Shown: positions 52,152 to 62,264, counted from the first letter of the stretch. The stretch is 64,000 bases of DNA from an uncultured Lachnospiraceae bacterium (GCA_910587295.1 CAJULP010000077.1:119330-183329), one strand, 5' to 3'. Notes: generated by a model from the sequence alone, not told the origin. Made by a program: numbers and translations.

Positions 52152-53264
52152 ATGATAAGTAGAATAAGTAACTTGCGCAAGGGCAGAGACTTTAACCCAA
52201 GGGAGATGGTGGGTAACAAGCAGATTGTATGGTTAAATTGTTCAAAATTTGTAGCAATACTGGCGGTGATGTTGGACCATACAAACAAGATTCTTTATCA
52301 GAGTTCAGATATAGCATATGCATCGTATTTTTCAGTTGAGCTGTTTGTTATATTGTCTGGAATGACTTCTTATTTGTCTGATTTACGGCATGAGAAAGAA
52401 AGCTGGAGGGAAACTTTTATTCGCAGTTGTAAAAAAATAGTTGTATCTTATTGTGTGGCGGTAGTTTTGTATATGCTAGTGGGAACACGTGGATTTGATC
52501 TTTCCCAATATATACACTACCTAATTAGTTTTAGTATCACTGGACCACATTATTTTGTATTGCTTTATATTCAGCTAATGGCAGTAAACAGGATTTTGTA
52601 TGGTTTATTAAGACGGTGCTCCCATAAGATGAGTGGCTATTGTCATGAGATGATTATAATGGGAGGAGCTATAGTTTTGGCTAGTTGGTCTATCGGGAAT
52701 ACGAATATGTTAGATGTTTATGGAGGTGGTGGTAAGCTTTTTGGTGGATCATATTTAATTTTATATTTTGGTGGAATGCTTGCGATGCGGCATGGTTGGT
52801 TTGAGGACACTTCAGTTGTTAAAAGTGCTGTTATGCTGGTTGGGGCAGGCAGTGTCTGGTTTATTTTATGGAGGCTTGTATGTAGAAACGGATTGTTTCT
52901 GGAAGCGTACGCTCCTTTTGGGAATGGATATAATCCTCCAGGGATTACATTTATGGCGTTTGGCATATGCATGCTGTTTATAACATTTGGATTATTTACG
53001 TTATTAGGACGGATAACGCATGCTATGCGGGTAATCCGTTTTATAGCTTGGTGTGGGTCTCATTCGATGTATATTTTCTTGTATCACAAACTTTTTTTGG
53101 ATTATTTTTTAGCAAAATACATGGGCCATCTTCCGGAGACAAATATCTTGATTGCAAGGGTCGTGTATTTGGCGGTGATGATATTCGGTTCTATTTTATT
53201 AGGTATCATTTTGGGGCAAGGAAAAAAATATATTAGAGAAGTATTATATGAAAAGGTGGAATAG
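52152..53264 (+). CDS. Acyltransferase 3 family (OafA-like) membrane protein
   Basis: 370 residues with about ten membrane segments. VWLNCSKFVAILAVMLDHTNK corresponds to the first helix with the conserved R/H region of AT3 enzymes, FSVELFVILSGMTSYL to the FFxxSG motif, and IAWCGSHSMYIFLYHKLFLDY to the last conserved motif. ATG 52152 after GGAAGAGAA is preferred over TTG 52128. It would O-acylate an exported glycan. The stop is just before the start of the deacetylase-like gene. Confidence 0.85.
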   Translation: MISRISNLRKGRDFNPREMVGNKQIVWLNCSKFVAILAVMLDHTNKILYQSSDIAYASYFSVELFVILSGMTSYLSDLRHEKESWRETFIRSCKKIVVSYCVAVVLYMLVGTRGFDLSQYIHYLISFSITGPHYFVLLYIQLMAVNRILYGLLRRCSHKMSGYCHEMIIMGGAIVLASWSIGNTNMLDVYGGGGKLFGGSYLILYFGGMLAMRHGWFEDTSVVKSAVMLVGAGSVWFILWRLVCRNGLFLEAYAPFGNGYNPPGITFMAFGICMLFITFGLFTLLGRITHAMRVIRFIAWCGSHSMYIFLYHKLFLDYFLAKYMGHLPETNILIARVVYLAVMIFGSILLGIILGQGKKYIREVLYEKVE

Positions 53265-53265
53265 A

Positions 53266-55188
53266 ATGGGAAAGAAAAGAGAGTGCCTCTTTAGAGGGAA
53301 AACTTTAAATATTTGGATAATATTTTTGGGCATAGGAATAGTTTTGGCAGGGGTGGCTTTTTTGAATAAATTAAATGTGAGAGAAGGAGGACGAGTAGTC
53401 AGAGAGGACGAATTAAAACCTGGTGGTGACAAAAGATATTTAGCTATTGGTTTTGATGATTTCAGGGACAGCGATTTTATGATGGTAATCCCAATGTTTG
53501 AAGAGTATGGAGCGCATGCAACGTTCAATAAGATTTCCAATAGGGTGTTTCTTTCTGATAATGATTTAAAAAAAATTGATGTTGTTATAAATAATGGGAA
53601 TGAGTTAGGGGATCACACATGGTATCATTGCAACTATATTTATAATGATCCTTTATTTAACGGTCAAAATCCTGCATGCCCTGAAGGTGGTCAAAAGCCA
53701 TTTCCAACAAATGAGCAAATGAGGAATGATTATGGAGGGGGGAGAAATGCGTTTGGCTTTTCTCTATTGGATTCATGTGATATGCAATTATCTGATTGGA
53801 ATAATTATGACCATATATGGACTGCGTTTGATACTGCATGGGGCAGCCTGACAGATGAGGAGTGCCAGTATATTAGGGAATATTTTAGCATTATGCATGA
53901 TGATTCAGGTATTCTTGACAATCTGGATGAATTATCCAACTTATATTTAGGAACTTACGGATCTTCAAAGGGAAGCTGGTCAGAGGAGAAACAATGCTAT
54001 ACTGGAGGGATATATACAGGCTGTAAGACGTCTGCCAATCATGAAATATGGGAAAGAATTTTGCAAGTGACGGGGGATTATTATGAAAATCAGTGTGGTG
54101 TAAGACCTATTACTTGGTCATGGCCGGGATCTATACCTAGTCCGTTCATGTTTTATAAGGATGGGAAATATTATTACGATGAAGAGTGCACTGTTTTGTA
54201 TAATTACTTAGCCAAAATGCCATCTTCAATTTACGAAAATGAAGATGGGACTGCAAAGATGCGGAGCTGGACAGATGCTTTGAAAAATCAAGGATATAAA
54301 ATGACACACGATACAGTATATCCTTCAAGACAGGATGGTGTGGAACGGCCAATGATGAGTAAACAGTTGATTTATAATGCGTTTCTCTCAAGGGAAGATG
54401 CACTGGCATATAGTACAAATCTGAGCGTTTCCTATACTGAGATAGCAAATGCATATGATGAGGCATTTTTTGATGATTCGTGCCCTAAAAGCAAAGCAGC
54501 TCAAATGTATGATGATGGGGGCGCGTTTTATACATTTATTGAATCAATTAGACAGAATACATCAAATGGTATGGTACACGGAGAAGTGATAGATTCAGTT
54601 GATTCGGTATCGGAACGGAATTTTCTGGAGGAGGTTTTGGAATATTGCAGGAAAACAGGTGTTCATGTTGTGTCCAAGGAAGAAGCCTACACTGTCTGCT
54701 TTGATCAATCATTAGAAACAGGTAATCTGATTTATAACGCCGCGTTACGTAATACAGCGCAGGAATTTATGCCAGATGCGGAAAACATACCAAATAACCC
54801 AGATGGTTACGTTGGAAACTGCCGGGTTATAACAGAAGATGGAAACAGGGTTTTGCTTACTGAGGGAACGACGGTATATTTGCATTATGGCATTCCGCTT
54901 GGAGATATATTATTTTCAGTAATGGCTAAAGGCAATGGAAGCATTAAGTTATATAGTATAAAAAATAGCAATGGTATTGATTTGGATAATCAAGAATTAA
55001 GCTTATTAGGCGAAATGACTGTTGCTGATGATTCTTGGATATGTCATGATTTGCCCATTTTTATTGAGGATAATCCGAAGACAGACTTTGAACAGGTCTG
55101 TAATGGGATGGGAAATAAGATTATGGGTATTAAAATAGAATATTCGGAGGGACTTTGGGTAAAGGATATAGTACTGGAAAAGCAATGA
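53266..55188 (+). CDS. Membrane-anchored polysaccharide deacetylase-like protein
   Basis: 640 residues. An N-terminal hydrophobic segment (about residues 15-34) suggests a signal anchor and an extracytoplasmic body. YLAIGFDDFRDSDF holds the Asp-Asp, AHATFNKIS a following strand, and NELGDHTWYHCNY the HxxxH metal motif of NodB-type deacetylases, though the remaining motifs are unusual. The last 150 residues (from about GNLIYNAALRNTAQ) resemble a carbohydrate-binding-like beta domain. ATG 53266 follows AAAAGGTGG; ATG 53248 is inside the upstream gene. Likely acts on the surface polysaccharide after export. Confidence 0.65.
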   Translation: MGKKRECLFRGKTLNIWIIFLGIGIVLAGVAFLNKLNVREGGRVVREDELKPGGDKRYLAIGFDDFRDSDFMMVIPMFEEYGAHATFNKISNRVFLSDNDLKKIDVVINNGNELGDHTWYHCNYIYNDPLFNGQNPACPEGGQKPFPTNEQMRNDYGGGRNAFGFSLLDSCDMQLSDWNNYDHIWTAFDTAWGSLTDEECQYIREYFSIMHDDSGILDNLDELSNLYLGTYGSSKGSWSEEKQCYTGGIYTGCKTSANHEIWERILQVTGDYYENQCGVRPITWSWPGSIPSPFMFYKDGKYYYDEECTVLYNYLAKMPSSIYENEDGTAKMRSWTDALKNQGYKMTHDTVYPSRQDGVERPMMSKQLIYNAFLSREDALAYSTNLSVSYTEIANAYDEAFFDDSCPKSKAAQMYDDGGAFYTFIESIRQNTSNGMVHGEVIDSVDSVSERNFLEEVLEYCRKTGVHVVSKEEAYTVCFDQSLETGNLIYNAALRNTAQEFMPDAENIPNNPDGYVGNCRVITEDGNRVLLTEGTTVYLHYGIPLGDILFSVMAKGNGSIKLYSIKNSNGIDLDNQELSLLGEMTVADDSWICHDLPIFIEDNPKTDFEQVCNGMGNKIMGIKIEYSEGLWVKDIVLEKQ

Positions 55189-55498
55189 GGTGAAAGTTTG
55201 AACCAAAAAAGTAGAGGTTACCTAAGAACATTAGGGTATAGGAAATAGACCATCGTAAAAGGTGGTCTTGAAGAGTAAACATAGACACAACACACTAATT
55301 AGGAATCCGTGCTTTAATACGTCGATAACGGGAAATCTTAGTGGATTTGATTTTGCGATTGCTTTGGTGATTACGAGGGCAACATCTGGCCTATGAGACA
55401 AGGTTTTTAGCTGTGAGGAAAATAGATTAGAAAGCGGAAAGCAGATGAAGGGTTTCTTAACCCCATCGGTGCCTTTCGCAGAAAGGCGGATTATAGAT
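55189..55498. other. Intergenic stretch, no gene recognised
   Basis: About 310 bases. It holds a small stem-loop (AGACCATC at 55247-55254 with GGTGGTCT at 55261-55268) without a T run, and a short protein-like frame near 55302-55398 (ITGNLSGFDFAIALVITRAT) that ends in a stop and has no start. A purine-rich AAAGGCGG precedes the rfbF ATG. Probably a rearrangement scar. Confidence 0.35.
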
Positions 55499-56299
55499 AT
55501 GAAAGTGGTTATTTTAGCGGGGGGAAGAGGTTCCCGTATCAATGAAGAGTCACAGTTAAAGCCCAAGCCTATGATCGAAATAGGTGGAAAGCCGATTTTA
55601 TGGCATATAATGAAATTATATTCTTATTATGGGTTTCATGAATTTGTCATATGCTGTGGTTATAAAGGTCAAATAATCAAAGAGTATTTTATTAACTATT
55701 ATATGAATCAGTCGGATTGTACCTTTGGGCTAAGGGAAAAGGAAGTGAAAGTTTACGAAACTTATGCAGAACCTTGGAAGGTTACTCTGGCAAATACAGG
55801 GTTGCACACTTTAACAGCGGGGCGGATTTTAAAGATACGAGAATATATAGGCGATGATGACGAATTTTTCATGACCTATGGTGATGGGGTATCAAATGTG
55901 GATATCCCTTCTTTGCTTGCATTCCATCATCAGAACGGAAAGATAGCTACGATTACTGCTACGCAGCCATTAGGGCGGTTTGGGGCATTACAGATTGATG
56001 CAGGCACAGGTTTGGTACAGGCGTTTAAAGAAAAAGCAAGGGTAGAATCGGGATGGGTTAATGCCGGGTTTATGGTTTTGAACAAGCGTATTTTTGATTA
56101 TCTTGGAAAAGGAGAGGAAATGCTTGAATTTGGTCCTTTGGAAAGGATAGCAGGGGAAGGGGAGCTGGCGGCTTACCGGCACAATGGTTTCTGGTCGCCG
56201 ATGGACACGATGCGAGACAAGGAGTATTTGGAAGAGCTATGGAATAGTGGGGAAGCGGCGTGGAAGGTATGGAACGGCAAAATGTCAGCTATTATTTGA
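55499..56299 (+). CDS. rfbF: Glucose-1-phosphate cytidylyltransferase
   Basis: 266 residues. MKVVILAGGRGSRINEESQLKPKPMIEIGGKPIL gives the complete nucleotide-binding signature over residues 1-34; FFMTYGDGVSNVDI is the metal site, VNAGFMVLNKRIFDYL and FWSPMDTMRDKEYLEELW the sugar site. It forms CDP-glucose from CTP and glucose-1-phosphate. The CDP-glucose 4,6-dehydratase that normally follows is not in the window. ATG 55499 is chosen by alignment with family starts; the longer frame from 55445 is rejected. Confidence 0.92.
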   Translation: MKVVILAGGRGSRINEESQLKPKPMIEIGGKPILWHIMKLYSYYGFHEFVICCGYKGQIIKEYFINYYMNQSDCTFGLREKEVKVYETYAEPWKVTLANTGLHTLTAGRILKIREYIGDDDEFFMTYGDGVSNVDIPSLLAFHHQNGKIATITATQPLGRFGALQIDAGTGLVQAFKEKARVESGWVNAGFMVLNKRIFDYLGKGEEMLEFGPLERIAGEGELAAYRHNGFWSPMDTMRDKEYLEELWNSGEAAWKVWNGKMSAII

Positions 56300-56667
56300 C
56301 AAATGAGGCAGAGGATAAAGAGAAATTGAATAATTAGATATAATTGATTACTAACATATATTTTTATACTTTTAATATGAGCATTAGCTGCCCCGGTTGA
56401 ATTTATTACACAGCTCAATGATTTTCAACTCAAAAAAGTATTACTGGCGGATACGTTTGCCAGAGCAGTTGCTTGTTGAATATAGGATTGTCAAACACAT
56501 ACATGAGATGCATGTGATTTGCAATCTGATTTAGGTTAATATATAATAAATTATTAGGGTTTATGATATATATAGATAATATTTTAGACTTTTACTGACT
56601 TGCGATGTTGGATGGAATAATTAAGCAGGAAATTTGTGTTTGTTGAAAACAGAAAGGATTATAAAAA
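56300..56667. other. AT-rich intergenic stretch, probable promoter region
   Basis: About 370 bases, very AT-rich, with stretches such as TTAATATATAATAAATTATTAG and no credible frame. GAAAGGATTATAAAAA precedes ATG 56668. A promoter for the 56668-63365 gene group is likely here, but I cannot pick one box pair with confidence. Confidence 0.4.
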
Positions 56668-58368
56668 ATGAAAGAAATATGGAGTAGGCTTAAGGCAGAT
56701 AGAGATTATCGTATACGGTTTATAGTGGCTATCCTTTGTATGATATTAATTCTGGTGATTGTTTTGCCAATTATTGTGGCTTCTTCTATGTCATTTTACC
56801 GGGGTGATGACTTTGCTGACATGGGAACGATATGGGATAGCAGAAGGAATATTGCGGAACTATTTTTAGATTCCCTGCGCTATACTAAAAAAATTTTTTT
56901 TAGTTGGCAGGGAAACTACTTTTCTATGTTTATGCAAATGTTTCTTAGCCCACTTTTAGGCAAGGGATTACCTCAGCTTCGGGTGATTATGGTTATCAAT
57001 TCCGTGTTGTTTGTTATAGGGTTAAGCAGTTTTATATGGGGAATTTTTAAACATGAAATTGATTCTGGTTGGTGTAGGCTGGTTTTGATTTTTTGTTGTT
57101 TTTTGGGTATTTTGGGATTTGAAGTTTGGTATCAGATTTTTTATTGGTATACAGGGGCTATAGTTTATACATTTCCCTTGTCTCTTGCGATGATTGCTCT
57201 TGCGATGATTCTTTTATCGGATAAAAAGTTTTATTCTGTGCTGGCAGGAGTTCTTTTATTTTGTGCAGCAGGTGGTAGTCTTGCAATTGCGGCGATAGCA
57301 TGTTACTGGTTGCTATTGGTCATTGTGTCCAGGATTTTAAAGAAGAATATACGGAAAAAGGATTATATCTTGCTTTTTATTGCGATAGCGGGATCCTTGG
57401 TCAATTCATTGGCACCAGGAAACTTTGCCCGTCATTCCGTGATTGATGACAGTGGGCTGCATTTATTTCGGGCAGTTATTTTCAGTTTTAGTGAAACTGT
57501 GATTACGGGGGAGTGGCTTTTCTTGGAAACACCGTTTATTATCATTGCCATTATAGCGTTTTTTGTTGGGATTTGTGTTGGAAAAAGAAAAATTATAGAT
57601 GCATCTTACTTATGGGTGATGATAGTGTTAAATGCATTTACTCCAATTGTGACATATTTTCCAGTCTGTTTGGGATATAGCAGTGGGGGAGGACCTAACC
57701 GGTGCAGGTTTATATTAACTTTGGCATTTGTAATTTCTGCGGTTGTGATTTTAGTGTTTTTAGGAGAAACCTTATCTCAACGTATTCAAGTAAGTTGTAT
57801 GCGTGAAGTTATTGTGATGGCAGTGCTTTTATTAATAATTATGCCAATAAAAAGGGAAGGCTGGAAGATTACGTCCTTGGTTCCTTACAGGACGATGATG
57901 GAATTAACAGAAGGGAACATCCCTAATTATTATCGTGAGGCTAATAAGATTTATGATGCAATGCGTGATGACGAAAATGAAGATGTTTTCATTTTTACAA
58001 TGCCAAATTCGATAGATGAATTTTTGGCAATGGATATCAAAGAGGATCCCAATTATCTGATCAATACGGAGTGTGCATACTATTTTGGAAAGCGGTCAGT
58101 TCAATATGTTTCAGAGCCGGTTTATGTAAGTAACGACAATAAAACATATGTCCGCATAGCTCCTTCGTACTTTGAGCATGACTTGCAGTTTGTTTCTATT
58201 TTTAATAATAGCGCTTCTCAAGGAACAGAAGAAATACAGGTATTGGAGCCATTTGATAATAATTTGGTGGTTGAGATGTCTTCGAAAGATACGGGAAGCG
58301 TGAGTATTTATGTATTTGCAGATGCTGATGGAAGAGAAATATTGGAAGAAATGGAAATTTCATATTGA
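56668..58368 (+). CDS. Polytopic membrane protein (DUF6056-like)
   Basis: 566 residues with about ten to twelve membrane segments and a soluble C-terminal part from residue 405 or so. The first loop has MSFYRGDDFADMGTIWDS and, after it, FFSWQGNYFSMFMQMF, the acidic DD and W-x-G/R layout of DUF6056 and GT-C proteins; SLAPGNFARHS and a YSSGGGPNRCRF segment are further conserved features. A relative in outline of the 3321 product. Lipid-linked sugar transfer at the outer face is possible but not shown. Confidence 0.6.
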   Translation: MKEIWSRLKADRDYRIRFIVAILCMILILVIVLPIIVASSMSFYRGDDFADMGTIWDSRRNIAELFLDSLRYTKKIFFSWQGNYFSMFMQMFLSPLLGKGLPQLRVIMVINSVLFVIGLSSFIWGIFKHEIDSGWCRLVLIFCCFLGILGFEVWYQIFYWYTGAIVYTFPLSLAMIALAMILLSDKKFYSVLAGVLLFCAAGGSLAIAAIACYWLLLVIVSRILKKNIRKKDYILLFIAIAGSLVNSLAPGNFARHSVIDDSGLHLFRAVIFSFSETVITGEWLFLETPFIIIAIIAFFVGICVGKRKIIDASYLWVMIVLNAFTPIVTYFPVCLGYSSGGGPNRCRFILTLAFVISAVVILVFLGETLSQRIQVSCMREVIVMAVLLLIIMPIKREGWKITSLVPYRTMMELTEGNIPNYYREANKIYDAMRDDENEDVFIFTMPNSIDEFLAMDIKEDPNYLINTECAYYFGKRSVQYVSEPVYVSNDNKTYVRIAPSYFEHDLQFVSIFNNSASQGTEEIQVLEPFDNNLVVEMSSKDTGSVSIYVFADADGREILEEMEISY

Positions 58369-58414
58369 TGAAGAGATTGTTTTTGATTAATAGTGGGGAT
58401 ATGTAGTATAGCAT

Positions 58415-60331
58415 ATGAGAGAAAAGAGAAAGAGAAATATAATATGTATTTTGAGTTTGACAATCATGTTACTGTTCTTTTTGATGGCAAAAGAAAATAA
58501 CTATGGGAAAAGGTTTAATGATTTTGTTGTATCAGAAGAAAAATACAATGCGATTATAAAGACGCATAATGAAAGTAAAAACTCATTAATCTCAGAAATT
58601 ATACTTAACAAAAGTCCTCTATTTCTTGATGATATGGATGGAATATTTTATTATTCTATGCCAGATGACGAGTCAAAAGCTTATAATCCAGTAATCAAGA
58701 TAATTCCACAGGGGAAAAAAGTAAGTATTGCCATAAAAGAAAAGAAAATAACAAATAATCTAATCAAGGAAAATGAGGCAGTTGATTTTGTCGTGTACAC
58801 GGACAATTACTATTCGGAGTATAGGATAAAATGTACAACTTTGCCAATTATGAATATTGATGTTGAAGATGAAATCACAGAAGAGGATGTTCAAATGAGC
58901 ATGCAGCTTTTGGATAATAGGGAAGGCGTTGGACAAAAAGTGATTGAGTTGTCCGGTTTGATCCATGTCAGAGGAGGTTCAACCAAAAGCTATCCAAAGC
59001 TTGGCTACAAGATTTCTTTAATAGATTATCTGGCAAATGATCGAATTCGGAAAAATAAATATCCGCTTCTTGGCATGCGCAAGGATGATGATTGGATTCT
59101 GTACGCCGCATATAATGATCAGGAAAAGATCAGAAATGTATTTTCATCAAACCTTTGGATGGAAACATGTAGTATGGACAACTCTTTCCAGATAGAAAAC
59201 GGGATGAGATACGAATACGTTGAATTGTTTATGAATGGACAGCATTGGGGGTTGTATGCTCTTGGTTATCCGATCGATGACTTACAGATGAATACGAAAA
59301 AGAATGCGGGAGAATGTATTTATAAAAAGGTACTTTGGAGTCGTGAGTATCCCATTGCTTATGCTGAAGACGGAACAATTGCGGGATACAAGATATCCAG
59401 CAGTGGGAAAGAAGATTGGACAATTTTATATGATTATTATGAAAAGCTGAATGATGCTGATATAGAGGATTCATGGCTTTATTCCAGCATGGATTTGGAA
59501 AATGCAGTTGACTATATGCTTTTCATTAACTTAATTCAAGGAATAGATAATGTTGAGAACGATGGAACTAAAAATATGTACCTTACCGCAAAAATGTCTA
59601 AGGATGGAACATATAAGTATTTGTATACACCATGGGATATGGATATTACTTGGGGAAACACATGGAGGCCGGAAGCTGATAATTTGACAGTGCCTTATGC
59701 GTTAGATGCGTCTATGCATCGTCTTATGGAGAGCGGACCGCTGTATCTGCTTCTTACGAGGAATGATGAGATTGCCTGGGGGGCATACCTTGGAAAATAT
59801 GAAGAATTGAGAATGGGAAAATGGTCAGATGAAACAATTGAAAATATGTTGAGAGATTTCGAACGCAATATATTTGATTCCGGTGCATACTTGAGAGATA
59901 TGGACAGATGGCCGGATGGGTCATACGGAAATCCTGATTTAAAGCTATCTGTGTTTACAGAGTATGTTTTGGCAAGACTTCATGCGATGGACGAGTATTA
60001 TAGGCGAGTGGCGGAAGTGCAGAAAAAGAATGCATATATAATACGATCGGTGCAGTATAGTAATTTTAGAAACAGTAATTTCCTTATTAGAATGGGCAAT
60101 GGGTATGATGAAGACGTAAAAGAATTGTTTGAATATATTGACATGCCGTATCAAATGATACCTGAGGGGTGTGAATTTATTTTTTATGATGCCTCAAGTG
60201 GGGAAATTAATTATGAGGTGGATAGTAGTGATTTGCCATTTGCATATGACTGGACCGAGGATGATGACATGAAGATTTTCTTTCAGCAAGATAAAAGGGG
60301 AGGGTATCAATCCTTATGGATGGGAAAATAG
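58415..60331 (+). CDS. CotH-like kinase family protein
   Basis: 638 residues with an N-terminal signal anchor (IICILSLTIMLLFFLMA). LIHVRGGSTKSYPKLGYKISL, LLGMRKDDDWILYA, EYVELFMNGQHWGLYAL, TKNMYLTAKM and YTPWDMDITWGNTW are the CotH-kinase motifs, including the PWDMD catalytic-type Asp. In spore coats CotH phosphorylates proteins; this secreted version more likely acts on an envelope component. CotH genes in clostridia often neighbour VTC/DUF4956 genes, which here lie at the other end of the window. Confidence 0.88.
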   Translation: MREKRKRNIICILSLTIMLLFFLMAKENNYGKRFNDFVVSEEKYNAIIKTHNESKNSLISEIILNKSPLFLDDMDGIFYYSMPDDESKAYNPVIKIIPQGKKVSIAIKEKKITNNLIKENEAVDFVVYTDNYYSEYRIKCTTLPIMNIDVEDEITEEDVQMSMQLLDNREGVGQKVIELSGLIHVRGGSTKSYPKLGYKISLIDYLANDRIRKNKYPLLGMRKDDDWILYAAYNDQEKIRNVFSSNLWMETCSMDNSFQIENGMRYEYVELFMNGQHWGLYALGYPIDDLQMNTKKNAGECIYKKVLWSREYPIAYAEDGTIAGYKISSSGKEDWTILYDYYEKLNDADIEDSWLYSSMDLENAVDYMLFINLIQGIDNVENDGTKNMYLTAKMSKDGTYKYLYTPWDMDITWGNTWRPEADNLTVPYALDASMHRLMESGPLYLLLTRNDEIAWGAYLGKYEELRMGKWSDETIENMLRDFERNIFDSGAYLRDMDRWPDGSYGNPDLKLSVFTEYVLARLHAMDEYYRRVAEVQKKNAYIIRSVQYSNFRNSNFLIRMGNGYDEDVKELFEYIDMPYQMIPEGCEFIFYDASSGEINYEVDSSDLPFAYDWTEDDDMKIFFQQDKRGGYQSLWMGK

Positions 60332-60368
60332 GAATTTATTGTGCGAAAAGGTTGGGGAGGAAAAGAAA

Positions 60369-60710
60369 ATGGCTATGATTGGATTTTGGTTGCCATCGTT
60401 TATTTCGATGGCAATATATAGGAAGCGTTCTGGAAAAATATCAATTGGGTGGCAGTCAATGTTAGCCAGATTCGGGATTTATGTTCTGTTAAACACATGG
60501 ATTGTTCAAGCATTGCTTACCTATTTGCTTGGACAGGGAGGTATAACGGAATCAGCATTGACAAGTTTTCCTTTTTTTACGAAATATGTGGTTCTTGCAT
60601 CTTTGGTTGCGGTTATTTTGCCATATGCAGAAGAAATATTAAGGAAATGTATCGGAGTTTCTGTTAGTTTTAATGCAGATGATGGGAAAAAAGAGAATGA
60701 GGAAAAATAG
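60369..60710 (+). CDS. Small membrane protein, unknown
   Basis: About 113 residues with two hydrophobic segments (ARFGIYVLLNTWIVQALLTYL and FTKYVVLASLVAVILPYAEEIL, each about 20 residues) and a charged C-terminus ending DDGKKENEEK. ATG 60369 has GGGGAGGAAAAG upstream and overlaps nothing; the frame from 60339 is rejected. Its 3' end overlaps the next gene. Probably an accessory subunit of the phosphoglycerol transferase. Confidence 0.6.
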   Translation: MAMIGFWLPSFISMAIYRKRSGKISIGWQSMLARFGIYVLLNTWIVQALLTYLLGQGGITESALTSFPFFTKYVVLASLVAVILPYAEEILRKCIGVSVSFNADDGKKENEEK

Positions 60711-62256
60711 GAATAAGAAAATTTCATTTATCTTGAATATCCTAGGCAAAGTGATGTTGCTTTTTACCCTGTTTCTTTTGCTTCTTGCGGAATCATCCGG
60801 CAGATGGTTTTTAGCTTCATTTGGCGAAATGGATTTTTCAATCGTGGTGTATCAGCTATTTTCGCCTATGGAAGGAACATCACAAGGGATTTTGAATGAA
60901 TATGCGATGGCATGTCTGTATCCATCTATTTCAAGCGCGATATTGCTATTCCTGCTTTATGTTTTTTGGGATTATACGACAAGAAGATTATGCATAGATT
61001 TTCATCTGCGGCTTTTCCGAAAAAAGTGGAATCTACATATATCCCATAAGATGGGGCAGACAATTAAGTATGTGTGTATGAGCGGTTTCATTTTCTTTTT
61101 ATTGGTGAGCCTGGGAAGTAAGGCAATCAAAATGGGCGTTCCTGCATACCTAGCGGAAGTAAGCCAGGATTCCACATTGTTTGAAGATTATTACGTTTCT
61201 CCTGAAACGGTACACATTGAGTTTCCTGAAAGTAAAAGGAATTTATTGTTAATTTATGTGGAGTCTATGGAATCAACCTATGCATCCACTGAGGAAGGTG
61301 GGGCCAAAGAGATTAATTACATTCCCGAACTGACGAAGCTGGCAAATGAGAACTTGAATTTTTCTGATAATGAGAAACTAGGGGGAGCACATAATTATGC
61401 TGGCGGGTGGACCATTGCGGGATTGCTCGCCAGTTCATCCGGAGTACCTTATAAATTACCCATTGAAGGGAACAGCAGTGGCGAATATGAAACATTTTTG
61501 CCAGGGCTTATTACCCTTGGGGAAATATTAGAAGAGGAAGGGTATACGAATTACTTTATGTGCGGTTCCGATGCAACCTTCGGCGGACGCAGGGCCTTTT
61601 ACGACCAGCATGGGGATTATGTAATTTTGGATTATGATAAGGCAGTTGAAAATGAGATCATACCCTCTGATTATCTGGAATATTGGGGGATGGAAGATGA
61701 AAAACTGTATGCGTTTGCAAAGCAACAACTCTCTGAGATTGCACGAAATGAGAATCCCTTTAATTTTTCGATGCTTACCGTTGACACACATCATCCGGAA
61801 GGGTATGCCTGTCAATTATGCCAGAACCAGCACGGCAGTCAATTTGCCAATGCAATATCTTGTGCAAGTAGGCAGGTATATGATTTTGTTATGTGGTGTC
61901 AGGAGCAGGAGTGGTATGAGAACACGACAATCGTGATCACAGGCGACCATTTAAGTATGAATAATACTTTTTGGGATGATATTGGCGATTACGAAAGAAA
62001 TGTATACAATTGCTTTATCAATATACCAAGAGACCTTTCCCCGGTTAGGCCGAAAAACAGGGAATTTAGCGCGATCGACTTATTTCCAACAATTTTAGCA
62101 TCGTTAGATGTTAAGATAGAAGACGATTACCTTGGGCTGGGGGTAAATTTATTTTCTGATAAAATGACACTGCCGGAGATGATAGGAAAAGAGAAATTTG
62201 AAAAAGAACTTAAATTATTTTCTAAATACTATTTTTCCCAATTTGTCATAGCATAG
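60673..62256 (+). CDS. LtaS/OpgB-type phosphoglycerol transferase (sulfatase fold)
   Basis: About 527 residues: four N-terminal membrane helices, then an extracellular alkaline-phosphatase-fold domain. LLLIYVESMESTYAS carries the metal-binding Glu, GGWTIAGLLASSSGVPYKLP the catalytic Thr, FMCGSDATFGGRRAFYDQHG, VDTHHPEGYA and VITGDHLSMNN the further metal ligands. This is nearer to OpgB/MdoB than to classic LtaS. It would transfer phosphoglycerol to a glycan. Starts at ATG 60673, 60682 or 60697; no clear Shine-Dalgarno decides. Confidence 0.85.
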   Translation: MQMMGKKRMRKNRNKKISFILNILGKVMLLFTLFLLLLAESSGRWFLASFGEMDFSIVVYQLFSPMEGTSQGILNEYAMACLYPSISSAILLFLLYVFWDYTTRRLCIDFHLRLFRKKWNLHISHKMGQTIKYVCMSGFIFFLLVSLGSKAIKMGVPAYLAEVSQDSTLFEDYYVSPETVHIEFPESKRNLLLIYVESMESTYASTEEGGAKEINYIPELTKLANENLNFSDNEKLGGAHNYAGGWTIAGLLASSSGVPYKLPIEGNSSGEYETFLPGLITLGEILEEEGYTNYFMCGSDATFGGRRAFYDQHGDYVILDYDKAVENEIIPSDYLEYWGMEDEKLYAFAKQQLSEIARNENPFNFSMLTVDTHHPEGYACQLCQNQHGSQFANAISCASRQVYDFVMWCQEQEWYENTTIVITGDHLSMNNTFWDDIGDYERNVYNCFINIPRDLSPVRPKNREFSAIDLFPTILASLDVKIEDDYLGLGVNLFSDKMTLPEMIGKEKFEKELKLFSKYYFSQFVIA

Positions 62257-62264
62257 GGAGCATT

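Noticed and set aside
55445..55498. N-terminal extension of rfbF
   Set aside because: The family starts at MKVVILAGG; the 18 extra codons have no family resemblance.
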